Source: Arcuatula senhousia
Taxonomy: Eukaryota > Mollusca > Bivalvia > Mytilida > Mytilidae
Direction of reading: 5' to 3'
NCBI GenBank assembly: GCA_963971305.1
Contig: OZ020313.1
Span: forward strand, 19,975,260 to 20,039,259
Length of the DNA stretch: 64,000 bases
Program-made: the position numbers and the translations under genes
Notes under the pieces: generated by a model
Seen by the model: only the letters and a program-made list of their open reading frames with translations
Database searches by the model: none
Told to the model about the DNA's origin: nothing
Shown here: positions 55,020-64,000 of the stretch, piece after piece
Numbering within the stretch: position 1 is the stretch's first letter
How the letters are laid out: the number at the start of each line of letters is the position of its first letter

Positions 55020-56008
55020 ATGCATTTTAACATGAATGTTTTTCATTTTAAATTACATAATACATGTTTGTAAGGTTGGCAAGCTCATTGATGTAAAAAA
55101 TCATATGAATTGCATGAGACTTGAAATATGATGGAGGAAAACAGTGATTCCGAAGTATTTTTTCTCTTTTACCTGACATGTCTTGTAATCATGTACATTG
55201 CAATGGAAAACATGGAAAAAGTAAAAAAATATATTACATGTATACCAGTCAAGGGCATCACCAAAATCAATTTTAAAATTTATAACTTTAATTGGTTATA
55301 TTTTATGCATATTTTAAGGTTTTTGATTATCTCCCTTGTCAATTTTAGTGAAATAACTGAAATTGGTTATTTTTACTTGTACAGTACATAGTGAATTTTC
55401 TTTAAAGATCCATATTAGATGATATGATAAGTAGAATCAAAAGTTTGATGTAAAACTCTGAAGAGAATGATAAAACATCTGGATAGGTCACTTTCTGGAC
55501 TTGGTTAAGGCAATTGCTTTATTATGAGAATTTAATGTCCCATGGGGCCTTACTTTGACTGCCTTGCGTAGTAACTTCCTACTACTATTCATTTATATTT
55601 TAATTTGCGATCCTTTTTAAATTTTTATTTCGATCATTTTCTATGGATATCTGATAAATTATTATTATTATTTTTTTTTAAAGTTACCTATCACCTATGT
55701 ATTTATTCATGGTATATACATTTTATAGTTTTTAATGTAAACATGTATTATTGTAACTTTATACATCATTGTTTCTTTTGTTGTTTTATTTAAATGAATT
55801 TGTACAGCGCTTTGAGTATCATATGTATAGATGGAGCACTATATAAGAATTGTAATAATAATAATAATAATAATAATTATGTGCGCAAACAGATATTATG
55901 GTCTTAAATTGAAGGGGAAATGTTGATTTATCAAAGAAAAAATAATAGTATTGATAAGAAAAAATTATGAAGTCCCCAAAGCTGGGTCAAAAATAGCCTT
56001 CAATTTAA
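55020..56008. other. Region 5' of RFWD3, no supported gene
   Basis: AT-rich, ending in an (AAT)n tract at 55855-55876. Around 55090-55130 a diverged copy of the 57327 foldback end is seen (GCATGAGACTTGAAATATGA). No further coding signal. Confidence 0.45.
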
Positions 56009-57002
56009 AAACAAGAGGCTCCCAGGAGCCTAAATCGCTCACCTGCTCTTGATGTCAACCCTATATTTTGTAGAGCTAAATGAGCTGAACATTTAAGCAA
56101 GCAACAGTTTTTCTTTATCTACATGTACTATAGTTTCTTTCTATAGGCCAAAAACATGAAAAAATATCATTTTAGGGGCCATAACCCATCTAAGGGGTCA
56201 TCTGACAACTTCGACCCTATGGAGACTTTTGTACAGCTAAATAAGCTGAACATTTAAGCAAGCAACAGCTTCTCTCTATCTGCAATAGTTTTCATTCCAT
56301 AGGCCAAAAACATGAAAAAACATTATTTCAGGGGCCGTAACCCCTATAAGGGGTCATCTGACAACTTCAACCCTATGGAGACTTTTGTAGAGCTAGATGA
56401 GCTGAACATATAAGCAAGCAACAGCTTTTCTCTATCTGCAATAATTTTCATACTATAGGGCAAAAACATGAAAAAACATTATTTCAGGGGCCGTAACCCC
56501 TATAAGGGGTCATCTGACAACATCAACCCTATGGAGACTTTTGTAGAGCTAGATGAGCTGAACATATAAGCAAGCAACAGCTTTTCTCTATCTGCAATAA
56601 TTTTCATACTATAGGGCAAAAACATGAAAAAACGCTATTTTTCACCTTTAAGGGGCTGTAACCCCTATAAGGGGTCATCTGACAACTTGGACCAAATGGA
56701 GACATTAGTAGAGCTTTTGATGCTGAAGCAGTAGTGTGGCATCAGATTTCATCTATCTTTTATGCTTTTTGATTTATAAGCCAAAAACAGTAGTCTGACC
56801 CCCCCTGGTCTATTTTTAGCAACGGCGGCCATGTTTTTCGACGAATCAAAAATCCCCACGCAAGTTTTGTGCAGGATACCCTTAAGTACCACCAGAACAA
56901 ATTTGGTTTGAATCTGTTCAGTAGTTACAGAGGAGAAGAAGTTTGAAAAAGTTTACAGACGACAAGTGATGGCAATAGCTCACATGGACCTTCGGTAGCT
57001 AA
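56009..57002 (+). mobile_element. F1 family element, fourth plus-strand copy
   Basis: Starts ACAAGAGGCTCCCAGGAGCC then CGCTCACCTG. Contains four ~155-bp units and the end module with CTGACCCCCCCTGGTC. Ends GCTCACATGGACCTTCGGTA then GCTAA; the 3' hairpin has lost its second arm. Confidence 0.8.
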
Positions 57003-57326
57003 TAACTGAAAATGGTTATATTTGAAAATAGCACATAACTGAAAATGGTTATTTAAAAAATAACTGTTTTTGGTGATGCCCTAGACTGTATACTAAGCAA
57101 ATTTTTGCAAGATTTGTCCGGTGTTCAACAGACCTTGAACAAAATGACAGGAAAAAATTGTTAGAACTGTTTCTAATTCAGATTTTTCATATGTTTTTGA
57201 AAAAAAATATAGGCAGCATTAGCATGATTAGTACAGATCAAAAACAGCTGGAAATTCTAAGACATATCTTCAATTTTTTTTCTTAGGCCAAAATGATAAA
57301 CATTTTTTATGTTAATCATGTTAATA

Positions 57327-58681
57327 CATTATTCGATCGTAGCGAGCTCTCTAATGTAGAAAGTCTGCCAAATTGCACGAGACTTAAAAATACCATGGAT
57401 TGGGAGGGGGGAGGAGGGAGTCCCATCCCGAATTCCCGACAAATATAATCCCATTTTCCCAGATAATAAAAACTACCAATCCTGCATCCTGAAAAATAAA
57501 ATGCAGGTTCCCGTGTCCCGATAGTCGCTTTTCCCGAATTCCCGTTAAATGATATGGAAAAGGTCTTCCCGACCCTCATGGATGAAAAATCGTTCTGTCA
57601 GAAACATTCGGATTTCTCAAAGTTTTTCAAATTTGAATTCTCGTCCCCTTGATTCAAATAATCAATGGAATGGATTTCTTTTGTATCTAAGCGAGCTTTT
57701 TTGAGGCAATGTCTTCCTCATATTAGTTACATGTAACTACATAATTTTAATACATGTAAAGGTTGTTTACTTGTTACTGTTAGGGTTGATCCTCTGACCT
57801 CATCCTGTGGCTGTGACCTGTCCGGTAAAGACGGATTTATTAAATAAGAAGTAAGGCTTATATGTTCAGTAGAGCTGATTCAGAATCTAACGACAAAACT
57901 ATACCTTTTCAGTTATTTGAGAGACAAAATAAAACAGTTCATTTTTTGCCGCTAACTATTAAAACGGGTTTGAACGGTAATTCCCAAAGGCTTCCGAAGG
58001 ACAAAAAATATCTATCGACTAAGATTTCTATATACAAGCGTAAAATCAGAATTTTTAAAACGCAACAATGATATACTCGTTTAGCACTCGGGTTTTATCT
58101 TTAACTTTGAGGTGCAAGGGGAAATTGAAACGACTACAGATCCAAAATAGATACTGGGCTGGAGCCGAGCTAATTTATAAATGCAAAAGGTGTACAATCG
58201 GAACAAATTTCATATCATAACACGAAGCAGGAAGCCAGGATTTACCTGTGACGTTCAACGTATCTATGATCTAAATGTTTTAATGCAAGCTATGCGTTTC
58301 TGAATGCCTATAGTTGTAAATTGATACAATTTGGTGGCAGGTGGTTCCGTCCCCAGGTTGATCCATCCACAGTAGACCTGTCCCCTAGTTGATCCGGCAT
58401 CTGGTTCTTAGTCAGTCAGTCCCCAGTTTAAAGACATTGCCTTAAAAGCTCGCGTAGATAATTCCATTGAAAATTTCGAATAATGCCTGGGACGAGATAA
58501 TTTGGGACGATGTGTTACTATTTCCCGCAATTTTTCAGCACGCGCAGACATTTTCGAAAACTTCCGAAAATCGAATGTCCGGACAACCGGAAACAGAATG
58601 ATTTTTCTTCCATAGTATTTTGAGTCTCGTGCATTTTGGCATACTTTCTACATTAGAGAGCTCGCTACGCTCGCATATAAT
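57327..58681. mobile_element. Long-inverted-repeat element
   Basis: The end CGTAGCGAGCTCTCTAATGT then AGAAAGT at ~57338 is mirrored by ACTTTCTACATTAGAGAGCT then CGCTACG at ~58645. Similarity continues inward through GCACGAGACT to the CATGG/CCATAG motif, about 70-80 bp per arm. The 1.35-kb body has no supported protein. Confidence 0.7.
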
Positions 58682-59381
58682 GAAACTGTATGCTATCTTT
58701 ACATCCTTTAATGGACAACCATCACGACGTCACGTAAAACAACCCGCCACCAAAAGACAGGAAGGATGTGTTCTAGCATTCTGTTACGCTGACCCCAGCG
58801 CATCGGTACAGATTTCTGTGTGTCTCAACCTAGCTCTCTTACCTGACGCGCCAAACCAAGAGGAGAAAATGGACTAACTGGCAGCAGGACCCACCCTCCC
58901 TCCCCTTTACTTTTCCGAAACAGTCTTTTTTTCAAGAATGATACCATATTACTTTTAAGTTATAAAATTTTAAGAAATGGTTTATATATATTTAAAAAAG
59001 AAGTTTATTTGAGAAATGGGTTTAAACTCACAGAAAAAAGCTGACCTAAAACTCTTAATTCAAATTTTGATAACCGTTACCTGAGACTAGCGCAAATGAA
59101 AGATTTTTCAGTGTTGCAAATAAAATATAAGCTTGTGGCGCAAATGAAATATTGCATGTCTGTAAAATTGGCGCAAATGCAATACACCCCTAAAAACAGT
59201 CCGGGGCCTTACTTAAATCAGTGATTTTTTAATCACTTGATTAAGTATTATTTTAGTTATTTTCCTTTAAAAGCTTGAGTTACATCTCTTTCAAAATCAC
59301 CTGTTCGAGTAGTACAAAGAATCACTTAAAACAGTGATTTTATTAAAATGTTCTCCATTTTAAATGTTATGGAGAGAATAG

Positions 59382-59470
59382 ACGATATTGAGATGTGGAA
59401 TAAGTGTACGCGACACAACAAACATAAACAAACAGCAATTCAAAAAATCACAACGGAAAACAGCAAGAAG
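59382..59470 (+). repeat. Short dispersed repeat (pair with 13860-13945)
   Basis: Contains GAGATGTGGAATAAGTGTAC then GCGACACAACAAAC, nearly identical to the complement of 13860-13945. The high identity suggests recent copies. Confidence 0.6.
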
Positions 59471-59687
59471 TCTGAGTCTTATTGTATAATTAAAGATAGA
59501 ACACTGTAACCCCCATGTAGATAATGGAATGTTCAGTCATGGCAGGACATTACCCTGAACTGATTTTTGGATAAAACAACAGAACTAACACAAATGTAGA
59601 AACATATTTAAAAACATTTTGACTCCTTTGAATTGAAGAAGACTTCCTCTGAAAGTTTCAAAATGCTGTCGCAGATCAGAGTGAGTG

Positions 59688-59885
59688 TTCTATAGGTTTT
59701 TGGTCATCGAACATTTTGTTAATTTCATCCTCAGACGGCGTGGAAAAGTTGACAGCATCGTATTTGGCCGTCTTAATGTAATGTTTAAAATAAAACTTTA
59801 AAACTTTTAAAGTATCAAAACTATATCTTTTCATCAATATTTCTGAGAATAATCTGAAATAAATTGCCATATAAACCCCGGACAT
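59688..59885 (-). CDS. Small hypothetical ORF, possible last exon
   Basis: From the ATG near 59885 this frame encodes about 66-69 residues, MSGVYMAIYFRLFSEILMKR then YSFDTLKVLKFYFKHYIKTA, ending IEHSL-stop near 59676. The first half is hydrophobic with aromatic residues and could be a membrane segment; the end is acidic (FSTPSEDEINKMFDDQ). A plausible acceptor (CATATTTTCAG) lies about 25 bp upstream. Residue composition looks protein-like, but I recognise no family and see no upstream exon. Confidence 0.35.
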
Positions 59886-59894
59886 AAACCACAC

Positions 59895-61554
59895 TTAAGG
59901 TTCAAACCTGAAAATATGTAATGCAATAAAGATCATTACTTATTGATGAAAAGCAGAGAGAACCTAAATTTGCGCCCACAACACATCATTTATCAATTGA
60001 AATCACATTTATATACTTTTCTCCAAATTAACAAGTTAACTTGCAATTTAAACACATAATTAAGTTACTATATATGCCACATCAAGTTTCATCAACCTAG
60101 GACCAATAATACTTGAAATATGGAGGTGTTTGCAAAACCTTAACATTGATATTACATGCATATGTATACATGTCTAAAACATGTGCCTATACCCGTCACA
60201 CCCGTCAACTATTAACATGTATAACTAATACATTATATATGTTTTATTGGGGATGGATCTACTGAAGGACGGATCAACTAGGGACAGATCAACCAACAAC
60301 GGATCTACTTGGGGCCGGATCAAATAGGGGACAGACAAGTTTGGGGACGGATCCACTAGAATTCATACAATTTATATTTGAAAATAAAACCAAACTAGCT
60401 TTTCTTGTAGGTCATGTGTGTGTGCTTAATGACATAGGACATTTTCAAAGAAATAAGCATTGAACATGTTAAAAAGACACTGAAAAACAAGAAAACAAAC
60501 ATGTCATCTTGTTGGAGAAAACAAGCGTGGTTAAAAACCAAATGTTGAAGGAAAATTAAGCTCATGGTAGTACAAAAATATTGACATCTCTAGAGCATTA
60601 AAATCCAATTTGTCCCTATTTAATCTTGCCGTTCTCTGGTTGACTTCCAAAAAAATAGCTACATGTATGTATAGCTACACTGTTATATGCAAGCTTAGTG
60701 AACCTCTAAACAATACAAACTCTGCAAAATGTCATGCGACTCTCAATATCATAGAAATAAGAATAAAAAAAAACACTATGTCCAGATCTACTCAGATTTC
60801 TGGTAACTTTCAAAAAGTCTATGCATCATGATGCATGTGTTAATTATAAAAACAGTGGTAAAATAATAGCATATTGATCAATATTTGATTGTTCAGTTAC
60901 ATGAGCTTTAAAGGTGACCCTTTTTGATATTATACATGTACACATTTATCATGTTTATTTTTGTAAGTTATTACCCCTTATTTTTGACATTCAGCAGGGA
61001 CTGTATTCTCTTATTGATATCTGCTGTATTCCTTTTTATCCTGAAATTCAGTTAACAGCGGTTTGGGCTATTGAATTTATATGGAAGCATATATATCTAT
61101 ATAGGTTTATCTATATAGGTTTTGGAGCACTTTGTACAAAGGGGTGAATCCAGAGGGGATACATGTATAATTTTCAAACTCAAAATCCCAGTGCCCCCCC
61201 CCCCCCCCCCAATCTATACAGTATAGAAGTGCTACCCCTGCTAAGGGTGTTCTACACAGAACTACATAGATTTGCATCCTACATGTCCTACATCTATCTT
61301 GTGTCTATGGTACATGTACTTAAATGAAACTTGTTAACTTAGATTTTCCAACAGTGGAAATTAATCATTTTTTCTCTTGATGCACAGTTGGTTTTCATAT
61401 AACTGTATGAATAGAATTTTCTTTTCAGAAAGTGATAAAAAGCCTTTATATTTACTCAAGGGCATGTTTGACATATTTGAAGTACAGCTAAAGTCTTGTT
61501 TTTTTTTCTTTTTCAAATTTGTTTTGTGTGTTAAAACTTTTTTTTGGTCAACAG
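59895..61554. other. Upstream of the TBC1D7-like coding start, no supported gene
   Basis: Contains a degenerate GGGGACGGATCAACTA-type cluster at 60250-60355, an 18-20 base poly-C at 61194 and AT-rich DNA. The TBC1D7 promoter and first exon probably lie here but were not recognised. Confidence 0.4.
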
Positions 61555-61637
61555 GTCTAAAGAAGGAACCAGCTTCAAATGACATACATGTAGAGCTCAG
61601 GAGAGGAGATGACATCCACAAAATAATCCAGTCGATT

Positions 61638-61824
61638 ATGACAGAGGAGAGAAACTTTAGGACCTACTATTATAAAAAGTTTGGCATTGGTGGTGTTGAG
61701 GAAAAGAAATACATAGAAATTTTACTTAATGAACAGCCATTGAATGTTGACAAGTTACGACAATTTTGTCTGATATGTCCAGTGCCTGCCAAGTACAGAA
61801 TATACTTATGGAAAGTTATTTTAG
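61638..61824 (+). CDS. TBC1D7: TBC1D7-like, coding exon 1
   Basis: The exon itself starts at 61555 after TTGGTCAACAG, the ATG is at 61638, and the donor is GTAAAA at 61825. 62 codons plus one base. Confidence 0.88.
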
Positions 61825-63559
61825 GTAAAATGTAGATTTTGTTTTACGAGTTTTTACTTATACATGTACTGCTTAATGCTGATTTATTATTACCAGTATG
61901 TAATTTTCTGTTTTAACTTAAAAATGAAAAAAATCAAACACACATTCAAAGTATTTCAGAAATGTGTTGTTTGATTGTTTGATAAGAAAACATATATTTT
62001 TACAATTAAAATTAGTCAGACCAGAAATAACTTAACCTTGTAATAAAGATGAAAAACTCAAACATGAATGTGTGCTTTTCATGTACATTGGAACATATCA
62101 TTGTAGAGCCTAATAAAAATCTTTGTGCTACAGTTTGTACTCCTAGAAAAATGACAAAATCTTAATTTTAGGAATTATTTTTTGAAATACATGAATTATA
62201 GATTAGAAGCAAATTGATGACCAACACCATTAATTCATGTACAATACATACATGAATGCTGGTCTGCTTTGATGTGCTCTAAAAAAAAATCAAGCCATCT
62301 TTTACTTTTAAATCTTTGTTCTTTATTCAGACATCTTTATATGACTGATGGGTTTTCATAGTTGTGATTACAGGGGAATGCCCATCTGCAGCGACTATTA
62401 AACACTATATGAACCATGGATCCTCCAGCCCATGGCACACATCACAAATGTTAGCTGCTCCAGAGTATCCTTTGTTGTCACTGGAGCAGGGCCCGTCTTC
62501 CACCGCAAGGAGGTGTTGGTCGGAATTCTGGAAGACCAGACATCTTATGGTGAAACCATTCTATTTATAGGTATCATACCATGCAGCCAGGGGTCACATG
62601 ACTTTGTAATGGAACAGAGGAGACAGCAGTACAATGACCTCTACCATGCTTTAGAGGTCATGAGAAGGATAGATAACTCTACCGATACAGGAGAACTTGT
62701 ATTGAAGATGTTTAAGTTAGAAACAGGCATGCTGACATTTGAAGATTACCAACTGGTTTGTTTATAAAAGTCATAGGTCATAAAATATTTTTTTGACATG
62801 CATTTGTATATCAGTGGCTGCTAACAAGCAGAAATAAGACCTTTTGGTCCCTTGTCCACAGTCAAAAAGATGGTTTCAAAAAGGACCCAAGCAATCTTAC
62901 ATGTTTCTTAGATTCTGGATTCAAAACTAAACTTATGATCCAAAGCAATTACTATTGTCTAATCTGAAACAGAATAAGGCTAGGAATGCAAAAGCCCATC
63001 TAGATGTGATAACTCCACAGTCTTACAAAGGTTACATATTGTAAGAATAAATCATTATTGGAATGCTCATCATTTTTTAATGAGAAAAAAGATAAATTTA
63101 ATCTAGTAAAATTGTGAATGTACAGCTGTTCTCTTGAAGTTTTTTAGGTGATTTATTTCAAATTTCCCCAAGTCATCAAGTTTATCATGATTACAGGTTC
63201 AGACATTACTACCATTTACTAACCACTTTACAATAGAAAATAATGAGATGTGGAATAAGTGTATGCAACACAGCTCACATAATAAGAGGTAATTTAGAAA
63301 ATTGTTTTAGACATGCACGTTGTAAAATTTATTTCTAATTTCTATTTAAATAATACATTGTACAGGTTCATATGATATAAACTATATTTTCTATCTTTTT
63401 AGATTTTACTTTGTTTTATAGGTAGATGAGCCTGATTTGTCGTTAGTTTCCATGGCAACTTCAATGGGAAATATAGAAGAAGATGATATCCATGTTTACT
63501 GGCTTACCAAGATGTTATTTGAGTATTTTCAGAAATGGAAGAGTAACATCATCCATCTG
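61638..63559 (+). CDS. TBC1D7: TBC1D7-like protein, first three coding exons (cut by window end)
   Basis: Exons 61638-61824, 62571-62755, 63422-63559, with GT-AG borders and phases 1, 0, 0. The first encodes MTEERNFRTYYYKKFGIGGV, EEKKYIEILL and YRIYLWKVIL, aligning with human TBC1D7 'MTED..RNFRS.YYEK.G..GVEEKK.LEILL...YR.LVWKVLLG'. The second joins to G-IIPCSQGSH then EQRRQQYNDLYHALEVMRRI. The third gives VDEPDLSLVSMATSMGNIEE and DDIHVYWLTKML, matching 'DCYWITRRF'. TBC1D7 is the third subunit of the TSC1-TSC2 complex that restrains Rheb-mTORC1, and has a TBC (Rab-GAP fold) domain. The acceptor at 61552-61554 leaves an in-frame upstream extension; I chose the ATG that matches the family start. 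The rest of the gene is outside the window. Confidence 0.88.
62364..62567 (+). other. Unexplained open frames in a TBC1D7 intron
   Basis: GC-richer than its surroundings, with two overlapping open frames. One gives VSFVVTGAGPVFHRKEVLVG then ILEDQTSYGETILF and runs into the next exon; another gives YMNHGSSSPWHTSQMLAAPE. Acceptor-like GATTACAG precedes it. The TBC1D7 alignment needs no residues here. It may be an exon of another gene, a retained alternative exon or a gene fragment. Confidence 0.4.
62571..62755 (+). CDS. TBC1D7: TBC1D7-like, coding exon 2
   Basis: Acceptor TCTATTTATAG, donor GTTTGT. 62 codons including the split Gly. Encodes IIPCSQGSHDFVMEQRRQQY and NDLYHALEVM. Confidence 0.88.
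63422..63559 (+). CDS. TBC1D7: TBC1D7-like, coding exon 3
   Basis: Acceptor TGTTTTATAG, donor GTACATC. 46 codons, phase 0 both sides, with DDIHVYWLTKMLFEYFQKWK. Confidence 0.85.
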
Positions 63560-63595
63560 GTACATCTGTTTTGTAACTTTATTTCTGTGGTTTCA

Positions 63596-63756
63596 TTATT
63601 ATTCAAGGGGTATCAATTTTTGTGGCTTACCCTGACCCACAAGATTCGATACCCCACAAATTTTTTCTTACATTGATCTGTATGGTGCAAACTTTGGAAC
63701 CACAAGAATCCACGAACTGATTCTTTTTAATCGAACCACAAAAACTGATACCCATG
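63596..63756. mobile_element. Small MITE-like inverted repeat
   Basis: GGGTATCAATTTTTGTGG at the left and CCACAAAAACTGATACCC at the right are inverted with two mismatches. About 160 bp, AT-rich, intronic. Similar half-sites occur at 50137 and 53588. Confidence 0.6.
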
Positions 63757-64000
63757 AAAATTAATGATTCTTTTTGTCTTCCCTTCTGAAGTACTAGCAA
63801 CGTTCTTTAAGGCTCTCTTCACCGGTTGTGTCAAGAGAGTCAGGAGATTGGTCAATGAAATCCCCTAGCAAGAAAAGACCCTGGTAATAGTACACTGGCA
63901 ACTCTCCTTTTTGTTGTATATTTAGTTCTTAAGTTTATTTACTCATGTGCAGAATTATTATTCATTTACAAAACATATGAAAATTGGTCAAATCTTAGTA

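Noticed and set aside
58335..60360. A single transposon bounded by the GGATCAAC-type clusters at 58340-58420 and 60250-60355
   Set aside because: The clusters look roughly inverted, but the match is weak and degenerate, and one lies inside another element (57327-58681). Not enough to define an element.
61192..61212. Poly-C tract as a possible structural or regulatory element
   Set aside because: A single homopolymer run with no partner or motif; similar runs occur in several repeats here. Length may also be a sequencing artefact.

Overview
This is eukaryotic, AT-rich, intron-bearing DNA with GT-AG introns, AATAAA poly(A) signals, a selenocysteine tRNA and metazoan gene families. The repeat content points to a bivalve mollusc, most likely a mytilid mussel. 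The diagnostic repeats are elements with ~155-bp internal tandem units resembling bivalve 'pearl' elements, and a dispersed repeat carrying a GACGCGCGTTTCGTCTA-like motif. The species call is inference.

Genes, left to right. (1) 7122-11450 (+): a compact five-coding-exon gene for a 134-residue secreted protein, with TATA box, signal peptide, KR site, C-terminal Gly-Lys and poly(A) signal. I do not recognise the family. (2) 11504-13270 (+): a decayed Penelope-like reverse transcriptase. (3) 16098-17624 (-): a single-coding-exon B-box/coiled-coil/beta-propeller (TRIM-like) protein of 508 aa. (4) 31399-54957 (-): an RFWD3-type E3 ubiquitin ligase (RING, coiled coil, WD40) spread over about 13 coding exons, reassembled here from splice sites and phase. 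(5) 52062-52148 (+): an 87-nt tRNA-Sec inside an RFWD3 intron, on the opposite strand, with a TATA box 30 bp upstream. (6) 61638 to beyond the right edge (+): the 5' half of a TBC1D7-like gene (a TSC-complex subunit in other animals), divergent from RFWD3.

Most of the rest is repetitive. At least nine unrelated-looking repeat families (called here F1-F6 and A, B, C) share one plan: a 3'-terminal hairpin, and near the 5' end a copy of one hairpin arm. They insert into A/T runs or simple repeats, lack coding capacity, and often nest. This matches non-autonomous Helentron-type (HINE) elements. Several nests can be read by eye: A[B[B[B]]] with C at 33082-36797, F5 in F5 with F6 inside at 27632-30752, and F4 in F1 in a 22-bp minisatellite at 20030-25530. 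Others are long-inverted-repeat foldback elements with internal minisatellites (404-1601, 9131-10012, 26798-27205, 57327-58681), MITEs with TTAA or TA-like ends, a 2.2-kb hAT-like element, a LINE fragment, and a ~145-bp satellite with a three-unit higher-order period.

The most unusual observation is in the RFWD3 gene: three different introns each carry a minisatellite whose unit is a copy of the adjacent exon edge including its splice site (46-49 bp with donor, 109 bp with acceptor, 122-124 bp with donor). The gene is thus flanked by arrays of duplicated splice junctions at three exons.
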